Below are positions 38,201 through 50,200 of a stretch of 64,000 nucleotides of DNA, one piece after another (position 1 is the first letter of the stretch; every line of letters begins with the position of its first letter). Origin of the DNA: Opisthorchis felineus (Eukaryota > Platyhelminthes > Trematoda > Opisthorchiida > Opisthorchiidae); assembly GCA_004794785.1 (NCBI GenBank), contig SJOL01005988.1:4907-68906 (forward strand). The letters run 5' to 3'. The translations under genes were made by a program, and so were the position numbers. The notes beneath the pieces were generated by a model. That model was given only the letters and a program-made list of their open reading frames with translations, searched no databases and was not told the DNA's origin.

Positions 38201-41200
38201 TTGTACCAAGGACATTCTTAAACAATGAATACCTCAAGGTGCATACTATAGGTTAGCATTAGGTCACGTTTGTATTCTCACAAATTCAAATCCCCACTGA
38301 GTAAATTTTCCATGCTCTAAAGGAATAAAATTACTCATGTGCATGTTGGTATCGATACACTAATGGTACCCGCGACAGCAAAGCAACCGTAAAATCCCGA
38401 CAATACGAATATGTTCAGTCAAGAAGCACCGTACAGCTGTTTCCTCTTCGTTGGAATCATCAACAGTGCTGTTTAAAAATCTCTAGATTTTCATGAGTAG
38501 CGCACTGCTTAAAAGACTTAATAAAGATGGACCAGCTTTACAGTGCTTCTCAGCTTTTCAGCATAGATATACTTTACTTACAAGACGAAATCTCGACTGA
38601 GAATTCCTAAGTCTCACCAAACTGCAATACAGGTAGGAACAATCGTGTATTCCAAATCGCTTTTAACTACGGTGGTTCGGTGCTTCGTATACTTAGATTT
38701 TACGCGCCGTCATTGTTTACTGCGATTTCTGTTGGCCAAGTGAGATGTTTATACAGTAGTTCGTTTATTTAACGCCCCTTCCCTGTGAAGACGTTCACTC
38801 TGATAAGACCACGTCGCTCTGCACGAATACTAGCAAATATCAGCCAAATGCCCCTACAAAGTGCTTTCCACTCTGTATTGCGAACGCCTTCTCTTGGCTT
38901 TTTCAAGATCGCACCAAAGTGAAGGAAGTTTACCTGTATTTCTGCGCCAGAATCTAATTTAACGAAAGTGACTAAGCTCGACCTCAGTTTCATTGGTCAG
39001 TCGGTTGGATTTGAAGGTACGAAAGATGCAACAGCCCATCATGTACACAGAAGTGAAATACCCTGTATTACGAAGCATATGGAGACTGCCCAAAACAACA
39101 TCCTCTTCGGATTTGTAGAGTACACTTTCGTTTGCATTGGTGAGCTTACGGATACACATCCTGAAGGCTCTTGTGAAACAGTGGGTGCAGGTTTGGTCAT
39201 TCTTATGTCTGGAGCAACCTGCTGCGTAGAATATTGACGACTTTTAAGACACTAACCAGCTGCGTCTTGCGAGGAGGTTTGGGCTGCTATAAACTCACAA
39301 CTTCATGGACTATACTTAATCATTTCCGCAACCGATAGAACGGGAGGTGCTCCTGGCATTCGTTTCGTCCCGACGCATTATCGTGAGCATTACCATAGTC
39401 AAGAACTTCCCATCCACTTCACAGATGAATTGCTAATCGACGACTGAGAACGGCCAAAATGCGCAGTTTACGTACCTACTCTTACCAAGTAAAGTGCTTC
39501 CAGTCGACCTCGGTTATTTGGACCCTTCTCTGACCTTGCGTTATACCCAGCTGGCAAGAAAACTCGCTCCAAGACTTAATCAGTCACAGAGGAGATTTCT
39601 TCCTCGTACTGACGTCAACCTATGCTGAAAAGCCGAGAAGCACTGTATAGATATTTCATCCTTGTAGGAATTATTAGTAGTGTTCACCCCAGAAAATTCC
39701 AGGGGATTTCAGATCCTATACCTCTTGGCTAGTAGTCAAAGACTGAAACATTGGGCCGCAAGCGGCTGATCGGCTTTGTGATAAAGTCGCACTGGGTTAT
39801 CATGAGATATGCGCTGTTGATTTTCAACACGGGTGTAACAGCTGAGCGCTTTTGAGATTTTCTGTATGGATCCCCGTAAGTCTGTACTGGGCAGAAAATT
39901 AATTTGTTGCAGACTTCACAAAATGACTTTGTTCAAACGCTTATCGTAATGCTCTTCGGCTTCTCACTGGGTTCACAGCGAAACCAGATACGCTTAAACT
40001 GATGATCTGCAGTAAAATCAAGCAAAACTCACGGCAGCTCTTCGGCCTGGTGATTGGTCCTGGCTGTTATTCTTTTGATTCTGATGCTTCTTTCAGCACA
40101 TCGGTTCTATGAAGGGATTTATGACCTTACGCGTTTCAAGCCTGTTCACTTCAGCTAAAAAGATGGCACAGCTTGGCTACGTTGAGTGTTGGTGGCGTCA
40201 CCAATTTCTTTGAGTCAATGCTGGTAAGTTCACCATAGCAACCCGGGTGTTCAGAGAGGCGCGGATGACAAGGGGTTAAGGATGAGGGAGTGACACCTGA
40301 TTGCACGCACAACAGATCAGTGGGAAAAAATCAGCGCACCGTAATCACCTACTTGGTTCAACCAGTAAAGCTGAAACTGACACTTTAGCCGTGATAATGT
40401 CAAAGTCATAGGTTATTTACTCAGGTGGGAATGAGTTGACATAGAAATCCATCCACCGACTGGAATACTACCAAACTCTAAGCAGTCAGTAGTTTCGAAG
40501 CAAGCGAAATACCGGCAGATGAGAATTCCGCTGATACACACTGTCGGGTTGGACAGAGTTGAAAGGGTGTATCAAAAATATAACTGTGTCTGTGCATTTA
40601 TAGTGAACAAAATGTGAATGCTTCCGGTCTACCCACGAAGCATTTTGTCGGCATCATATGCCAACTAAAAGAGAATGGATCAAGTGGACCTTAAAAATCT
40701 AGGCAGTGTATGTATCATCATACACTATACGGGGAACGTTTCTGGTGTTAATACGGCAATACTCATTAAGTCGATGAAAACTCTGGACATCACCTGCAGT
40801 TTAAAGATAATCTAGATGGGAAATTCCGCTGAATTTTAATTGCGTCTCCTTTACGAATGTGACCCAAGGAATGGTGGGTGAAACTTTGAGCAAGATGGTT
40901 TTTTGCATGCTGTGACTCACAACGATATTCTGATGAGATACATGTTGATGAGTAGGGATTTTGAACACTCAAAGAACAGTCTAGAAATCTACCCTGCTTC
41001 AGTTGGGAGTCTCCCCAGTAAATCAGTAATTTTGAGACATCCATGTAGATTTTGGTAGTACACTGGTTGCACTTTACTTCGTTTGGAGATACGCGATGTA
41101 ATCTTCGATTTTCGATAAAAATCCTTTGAATAGACTATAGCTCCACATTTGACAACGAATGTTTTTTTCCGGCATTTCAGAACTTGCCTTTAAGCTAAAT

Positions 41201-44200
41201 TTCACAATCATGCGGGGGAAATTCACACTAGATTTATTCTATTTTTCTGTTTTTGTGATAAAAGTGAGCTGAAAATCTAAGTGGTCTTTCGAATCATAAG
41301 TTTTGTGTCCTAGTTTTATGTTCCAAAGGATCTTGTTTCTCGCAGGAAAAGAGCTCTGCTGTGTTGACCTCGCTGACATGCTCAGAGCAGCTCGACACAC
41401 TGAATTTGCTCCACAGTATTTCTGCATTGGATTGCCACTCTGTTTGTTTTCAGCGTACCAGGTGGAGAGTGAAGACCTATAAAGCCATAGGAATACGAAC
41501 GAGAGTATATATATATATATATATATATATACGAACGAAAGGGTATTTCGCTGAGAGTAGAACACTTTTCTGTTTACAGCTTTAGCTTACGTCATCGGCT
41601 CACCGCCTCTTCTACCGTGGGTATTAGCCGTAATTTTTTTAAGCTACAAAGTAACGTATAAAGCTCGACAAATGATCCCCGGGTCCCAACTACCCCGGAA
41701 ACCAGTCAAGTAGCGCAGTTCATGAGCCGAATCGAAGTATTCCTTTGGAAAACTGACCCGATGTTTTTGAAAGCAACTGGCTTGACAACAAAAAGTGGAA
41801 GAATAAATACAGAAGTTTGGGGAAAATTAGTTTTAACCACGGTTTGTCGGTGGGACAGTGACTGAAGTCATCCTGAAGGCCTGCAGTTATTGTGTCTAAT
41901 TTTAGGGATAGTTTCCTATTCATTAGCTCATTGGAAAAGCGCAGTGTAGGGTACAAACTCTTGCATTTCTATGAAAAGCTTCCATGACCAGCTTGCAGCT
42001 TATTTCACAGCGTATCCTGCTTACATGAAAATTGATTAATGCGTTTCAACTGCAAAACATTTCAGGTTTTCGACTATGGAACCATGGGACACCATCCACG
42101 CTTTAATGCGTTCTACCTCACCTGAACAGCCTCATCAGGTTGTTCCTTAACTTTAGTCGTTCAGATCAAAATGATTCATTGGCTTTCAAAGTGAGCATGT
42201 CAAAAAGGATCCTGAAATTCCGTGCACAACTCTACCACCTACTGCCGTTCGAAAATACTATTACACCGGTTTATAACCACCACAGCTTGTTTATTATAGG
42301 GGTTAGTCCATTGGTATCTGTTTTTATCCTCGACAAATTGGTCAGCATCTGGTTGGAAGTTGGGACCGTTGTCCCTTCGCCCCGTTGCTGATAGATGCAT
42401 CTCTTCAAAATAAACTGAGTATTTCTCGTGCACATCGGTAGTAATGAGCAAAACGTTAGTCATGGTAGGGATATTGCGGTTTGATTGTTCTGCATCAACT
42501 GGTACACTTAGTCGTAATTGGCTAGCTTAGCGAACAAACCAACGGTCATCTCAATGGGTTATCACTGTAAAAATAAGAACAGTGGACAACACTAACCAAC
42601 CACTAGTTGTTTGCCCCACTCGGATGCATTCTGTTGAGAAAAAAGGTGCGTCCAACCAAGGCGTTTATAGGGAGCGGTTGGCTTGTAAGAACGCTGCCGG
42701 TAGAAGGCTCGGTGCCCAGTCAAATCTGACAGAAATTTTAGGTTACGCAGCACTGAATGTTTGAGTTGGAGAGTTTTGGGATACACGAAAAGTCGAGCCT
42801 TCTTAATATGGATTTTGTGGTTGGTTTGACGTCATGGGCATCATTTTTAACATCGACACCAAAGCCTACACATATTCTTCACCCAGGTAAAACCAAAAAA
42901 CTTGTCTGTTTGTTTACCGGCACCACTGTGGACTTACCTGGTAGAAACTTTCAGAAGGTGGCATCAAAATGGTCATCAAAGAGGGCAAAATATTTTGAAG
43001 ATTTAGCTTGCTGAATGGTAAGACGCCTTAAGTTGGATGGCTGTGACAAGATTCTACTTATTGTCGGCTGAAAACTGGTGCTATATCATTAGGGAGTGAA
43101 CTACGGAGAAAGTAAATTATAGTATATTTCTTCCACCCGTGTATAAGTGCCCATTTCAACATACATTTGGATTGTGTGCAGCTGTTCATTGTAATTAAAC
43201 CACAGGCTTATAAATTTAAAATCCGATCACAGATAGTTACACCTATTGGCACAAATGGTTATGTCGCCTCTAGACAAAGAGTGGCCCTCGTTCTTGACTT
43301 TTGCTTGCTGGACGATCAGTGTTATTAACTAGTGACTAGCCCCTATTTCATAGAATACCTTACGAATATCTATTTTTGACCAGAGAATGCTCTTCCTTCC
43401 GAAGTGCCAGTCAATTTTTGTGGTGTCCGCTAGTCAGGGCTCGCGTGAGAGTTAACTCATACTTGATCTTCAGTGCTGACGATGAATAGCGCTTGCACTC
43501 AGAAGAACTGCATTACAGCAGCTCCATCTCAGTTCATAATAAGTCAACAGCGAGTTTAATAGACACGGGGATCTGCTGATTTTCCGACCGTCCAAAAGGC
43601 GACACCTTTTGCTGACTCTCAGCGACTTCATTGGTTGAAAAACTCTGCATCATTTTAGATACAACCTCCGCGGCGCTCAACATAGCAAAGTTGCTGTTCA
43701 TTGCACAATACTGCTATAGTCGATATACCGTCCTCTGATTTTCAAGCCCAATAATTTGGGGAGGTTACACCTGTTGCTGGACGATGAATCTTAATTTCCG
43801 TTAGTTAACTGGTAGCCTGGTATAGATTCTGCGCGAGCAAGTAGGCATAAATTGGCATGGATTGAAGACTGAGGAATACAAGATGGCACTTAATTGTGTT
43901 TAGGATATAGTAGCATGAGCTCTTGATTTTTAATTGATTTTACTCAACATGAGAAAACTGAAATTAGCTCTTTTGGAAAGCTCATATTTTATATTCTATT
44001 GAAATTCACCAAATATTTCTGAACTTTATGAAATCATAAAAGTCTTCCTTGTTTTATCAAAAGTAGGGCGTTTGGTTATCGGTAGAGACATTTTTCATGT
44101 TGCAGTGTTTTACGCAAAATAGGTACAGGAAACATACTGAGCAGGGAATTTTAAACAACACTGATTATGACGGAGTTCACAACACCATCATGACATTCGC

Positions 44201-47200
44201 ACATATGCACATACGGAATTATTCCAATATCAGATGCAAATACGGAATACTGAGAGTGATGTCTACTTTCTGCGGTCCGCTGCATGTTCTACTGAATTTT
44301 TCCACTTTGTTTAGAGAGCCAGTTAGGGAGGTCATTCATCTTTGTATCACAACCACACGCTCCCCTTTTGTTGCTTTGGTCATTGCTGGATTAAAGTACT
44401 ACTAGACCGCGTTTTAGTAACCCCGTCAACCTCCTTACATATGAAAATGTCGACCTTTTCACCTTCTTTTGTATGTCAAGTGACGAAGGTAAAGGCTTCC
44501 CCATATTTGCAAGACATGTATTACTAGTATGTTTCCCAAAGCATTATAGCTAGAAGGAAGAGAACGACGAAAACCAGCTGCTGAGATATTACAACTAACC
44601 TGGCGAGCCCACCGTAGGTTTTTAGGTTTGGCTGCTGTGAATTATTCACACATAAACGTGTGTAAATGTGGTGTGGTCTCAGTTGCAGTTTTGCACACAT
44701 AAATCACATGAAGCAGTGCCTTGATGAGTGTAACGGCTACATGACTGTTGAAAAACGTAGCAGACTTCATCGCTGTTAGAAACTGCGTTGTTTAGTTGGG
44801 GGAATGTATCGATTCCTTAAATGTCGGCCCAAATGAAACTTCTCAGCACACATTGAATTAAAGGGCATCGTAAAAACCAACTCATTCATCGAAATCTTTC
44901 TTTCACGTCAACTGAGCACAGAGATATGCTGAATTCCTTATCGTGAGAATGGAGTGCTTGTTTGTGCAAACGGAAATAATTTCCAACAGAATGTGTGTCG
45001 TACTTCACTTAAGTGCGCACACGTTTTGGAGACAGTGGGTTCATCGTTTGCTCAGATAACTTCATGAAGAGTCTTTGACTACCCTCTCACAGGTTTGCTG
45101 GCAATATTTTTTGTCGATTTGCAGAAACACCTTACTGCGCCTAAACAGCGACAATCTACGGCATTTGGCCAGCTTCCGTCTGCCATCGAAATCCGCCCCG
45201 TCGTTATGTTCGGGAAACCCGGAGGTAAGTAAACATAGCGAGCTCTTGATAGATCTTTATTCATTCACGTAGTATCTGGTATCACCGTCATGTTACACAA
45301 ACCCAATTCGAAATCGGATGAATGCCTGATACTATTGTAGTGCTTACTATACTACACTGGGACTGGTTGTGAAGCTCCGTCTTTCGTAGAGCTCAGAAAA
45401 GAGCGTTTCGGGTATTTGGGATAGTCAAGTGGCTGTGGTGCTTCCTCATTTCACGGAAGCTGGCTGATAAAAATCCTTCCACCGCAAGGTTGTCTTCTGT
45501 ATGTAGGTTTTTTGTTGAAGTGGGAGATAACGGGGAATAGCATTTTTGGCACTCCTGATGAGATTTTTCGGATCTGGAGGAATTAACTGCATTCCAAGAA
45601 ATTCCCGGTGTGCCGAAGTTCTCGCAATCGGAATAAACGACTACCGTCTTCAATGCTACGTTTCATCAAGCGTTTCTGCCGAATAACAGGGATTATTTCT
45701 CTCCAGAGAGGTGTTCTTATATCAGTGGGTCGTGATGCTTGATTTGCATATGGCCCAAAAGGTTGGGATCAATAAAATGAAGGTAACTTCTAGTACGGTA
45801 TGCTACAGAAATCTGTCAGTACCTGGGACTGCTTACAGTACTGTTCATCCATGTTATAGTTAACTTGTTGAATAAGTTCATGCCAGTCGAGAACATACTT
45901 CAGTGGAGCCAAAGTGATGTCAAAACATCTTGCTTTTCTGACAGTTAGCGGCCTTTCAATGACAAGCACTGGTAGAAACTCCTTCATATTCGGTGGCTAT
46001 GAGTCAATAAAATATTTGCACCTTTATAGACGAGCGCAGACGTCGTCGGTCGATGAAGGCTTAGTATTCCATGTATCGGTTGTTGGCAAAGATGTTTGCA
46101 TAAAGTTCCGAAATGCGCCAGAGAAAAGTTTCTGTTGATTATAACTAACGACAGAGTTCTGAACAACAGTTCTGAACAACACCTTCGAATTTTTCTAAAT
46201 TCCAAGGTGAATTATCAAGTTACAAATTATAAGCAAGTGCTCTCCGGCAGTGCTGCTTCTTGAACGTATCCCTCAGATTTGGGAACATTTAAATCCTGTC
46301 CGTTACCTTCATTCGTAGGAGGCCTGCCATCCTAAGTCAGAATTGAGTTTTGACTAGAGAAATCTTGGTGACAAGCAAGAAGAAAGTACTTATTCCTGCA
46401 CATCTCTCAGCTGTTCGGGAATGCCCCTATCTTTGCGGCATGATATCATGTCTGAGTGACAAATTTGTATTTATACACCCATTGTAGGAAAATCAACTCC
46501 TAGAAATTAGTGAATGGCTTCAGTGAGCTGTTTTTTGTGTGACATTTACCAGCTCCAAAAAGATTTGTTTCTTCACCAATAAACGAATAATATTACGATC
46601 GATGACAATTCCTTTTGAGATAATAAATTTCCAGGAATTTCCGAGCTATTCATTCGGTAATCGAATTGTGATGAACAATAAAATATTGGATAAACAATTC
46701 AACTTTCCACCAGTGTTCTTTTTCCCTGACCAAGCCATTGGATTTCGAGAGCAATTCTTAGATTCCAAACTGTACCAAAATGTCGCCAGATAGTAGATGA
46801 TAGGCGCAAATTCCGTATGGCACAGCCCATCCGATGGCTGAATAAGCCCATTTTATGTTAGATGGCCTATAGCTCACAACCTCAAATTGGGCAAAACCTC
46901 GCGAGTTTTGTTAAGTTTAACCATTGATGAAATTAATTTAAAATGCTGTAAATATTTACGGGTTTGAAAGTAAATAACTAAAATCCTTGGCGCACAGTAA
47001 CGGTAATCAGGATGTTTGTATACCAGTAGTAAAGAGAGTTCACTTTCGGCAAGTTTATTGAACCACGTATAAGCATGAAAAGAGTGTCGAAACCAAGGAA
47101 GAGATCGGAAAAACGTGAATTCCCAAATGGACAGAATCCTACCATCCAACGGCACACCTTTTCTGAAATATCGATCATTTCGCGCAGTTGTTGAATGACT

Positions 47201-50200
47201 CAGAAGACATGTCTGCTACTGGCACTATCCACGTCACTGTCGATCTTAGAGTTTTCTGCTTCTGGATAGAAGACCACTCGTTCGCGATTAAAAACCGCAA
47301 TTAACCTGCGTAGAATACTGCATATATGAGATCAACCGCAAGGCAACATTAGGACCGAGCTGCGTAGCTCGGTCAAAATATAAAAACTGACCGAAGTTTA
47401 GCGTATTATCGTCCGCTAAATATCGTTGTACCGTTAGCTGAAAAGTATCTAGCTGTGGTGACGTGGTGCAACGGCTGCATTGGTAAAGCTATTCGTATAT
47501 TCATTGAGCCTCAACCAGTCACTAATTTAGATTTACTGATGTAGCCTCACCAAGTCAGCTATTTCACTTCCTTCCTCACAAAGAATGCACATACAGCTGA
47601 AAAGAAGACCCCTCGTTTACCAGAGTGTAGTGAGCTAGTGGTGGATAAATTTCGGGCAATCTTTGAAAAATTGCTAGGAACGTGTACAGTCAAAATCTAA
47701 TGCATACTTAAGGTTATCTAGAAAAACAGAGCAAGTTTGAAACAATATCGTCCAAAAAGCACAGGATGATGCTTTTAATGAAGTAGCATTATGAACCAAA
47801 ACCTTCGAAAACAATAAGCTTCGCTGTCTCTTTTCATAACTTTCCATCCATGTCACAGATTCTTTTAGGTACTGACTTTCGCTTCCTCGACAGAATATTT
47901 CTGTACAAAGAATAAAAAGCAATACGGCGATCCGGTTGTATTGTGTATGGACAGAGAGCAGCGGCAAAATAGTAGTGCATGTTATACGGTTAGGAAGTTA
48001 GAATAGCAGAACGTTTGAAATGCTCTCTTATAAAACATCAACTGGACAACTGCGGACGTACGTTATGGATAACTTGGAGTGTAAACTAGCAATTCTGTTT
48101 ATAATGCGACTGTTTTTTCAATAAAATGTTCCAACTACAGCCGCACCCTGCGAGCAGATTTCCTCAAATTACAGAGACAGCAGTTCAAGTGACACAACCA
48201 TACTGGCTAAAGTATCTCACAGGTATTACACCGGGCATTTTCAAAGATTATACCCAGCGCTGTGTATTTTTCTATATGAAACAGATTACTCATAAAGTAC
48301 CACTCGCACTTCAGAAAATAGTGGTCGTTGACCATCAACAAGGAAAATTCACCTTCACTGATTACTTAATCCACAATAATACGCGTAATGTCTAAAATAA
48401 ATCAGAGCGATTTCCCGTACTACTCCTCGTTTGCTCAAGAGTTTTAGTTGACCAGACTCGAAAGTAAGTTTGTATTGTGTTGGAATATTGGTAGCTCAGG
48501 TGCATTCACTGGTAATTGGTCAGGTGGCTGTAGATATGTTGTCACATGCGGTGAACAGATCAACAGTCATCTGATCAATTACCAATCTAAATTACGTTTA
48601 AAAGACACATCTCTAGTATCAAAGTAATAAAGAAAATGGTAGTCGTTTTCACAATTTTTGTCAGTTTATGTTGGAGACTTGATATCTTTACAGAACAGTT
48701 AGGACTCCGATATACTTATGTGAGTGGATGCCCGGGTGACAGTTAATCAACTCAAGATCATCGTTATGCACAACACTGCCTGGAAACGCAAGTTCCAAGT
48801 TTGATTTCTTTCTTTTATTTAGGTTCCCTGCGACGAACAGTCTGCATTTAGCCTTATTTCTAAAACACTTGATGGACAAAATCTATGGTATTGTTATATG
48901 TATCAGACGCAGTATATGAAAAACACGATTATTCCAAATGTGGATGCAGCCAGGTGTGAAATCCCAGAGGTGAGTAAAACTTGTGTTTTGTTCGCTTGCG
49001 TAATCTGTTTCAAAAGTTAACAGCTTTTTTCCTTTTTTTCCGAGTTTTACTAAAAAGATCTCAGATACGGTCCTTCCTTCAGAGGAGAGGAACGGAACCC
49101 AAGTCCACTTTTCCGATATGGGACAGCGTTTGCGATAGCTCGGTTGGTTGAGCAAAAGGTTGCGTTTTGTATACCGCCCAATGGCTTTGGTTTTTTCGCC
49201 TTTATTATGTATGCTTGGGTGTTTGCTTGGAACCGTATAAATCCACTTTAATTCTACACCAGTTCAAACCAATACCGTTCGGGTATTGGCTTGATTCAGC
49301 GTCCGGTACATTGTTATGTTCACACCGGTTTACTAATGGTGCTCACAGATATTCCCTGTTATTCCTATTCGTTAGAAGTGTGGCAAATCAATGTGGGACC
49401 CCGTGCATACATTCGACGTGAAAATTGAGCTTGCTGCAACTCAAACGTGAAAACTCTGGTTCGAATAACCAGAGGTCACAGGTCTGGCCATCGACCAAGT
49501 GCGTATGTATTATGTTTATTTGAATAATTAGCTTGGAGATAAGAGGTCATCTCAAGTACAGCCAGGTCAAGAAAATTACAGTTTACGGTCATTCTCGCCT
49601 TATGTTAGACAACCAGACAGATAGCCGACATCCATCCTATCAAAAACGGCCGTCAAAAAGGGATTGGCTCTAACAGTGGTGTGACGGTTTATGTGCCTTC
49701 GTCACCCACTGAACTATACTTGGGGGCGTCCCTGCGACACTCAAGGTCTCTCGTACCAGGCTGGCCAATGATTAGGGGCCCGACCAACACAATCACCTGG
49801 CCATCCAGATTAGGGTTGAAATATGCGTGGTGGCTTGTTCTTTAAAAAGGGTAATGCACTGCCAATTCCTGCCCAACACGGCTGCCTTGCAGTCAAGCTT
49901 TTGAGACACAGGCTTTGGTTGAGGACTCTGATAGTCCTTTTGTTTAAGTCTGGACGCCATGGAAGTATTCATGTCTAACCGTAGTACCTACAACCAACAG
50001 TACTATCATGCCACATCGGTACGGCAGCGAAGTATCGGTACTGAACAGTGACTTCATGCTTTCGATAATGATGACATCAAGTATGGAATATACACTAAAA
50101 GCATGATGAAAGTAAATAAGTAGTGAAGAATGTGGGGCAGAGAACGCATAAACAATCAAATACGGGAAATACAGTGGCAGTGGCTGAATTATTAAATGGT

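Larger units (their letters stand above)
31732..45124 (+). other. Intron 2 of the semaphorin-like gene (13.4 kb)
   Basis: Donor GTAAGT, acceptor tcgatttgcag. It holds three degraded family 1 hammerhead SINEs (38.4, 38.5 and 39.6 kb) and a TA run at 41506-41531. The stretches 31.8-38.3, 39.7-41.5 and 41.6-45.1 kb contain nothing I recognise. Open frames there (for example 42757-43014 and 44097-44405) show no family motif. Confidence 0.75.

Noticed and set aside
42058..42140. Exon-like [18 protein letters not shown] after an acceptor
   Set aside because: It lies in intron 2, is not needed for the phase-consistent gene model and has no matching donor or family.
45545..45575. CTGATGAG word
   Set aside because: No GAAA strand or stem II follows, so it is not a hammerhead.
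49135..49200. tRNA-like GATAGCTCGGTTGGTTGAGC
   Set aside because: A good A-box look, but no B box at the right distance and no cloverleaf.
49440..49475. B-box-like CTGGTTCGAATAACCAG with a strong stem
   Set aside because: No A box or acceptor stem; probably a lone palindrome or SINE scrap.
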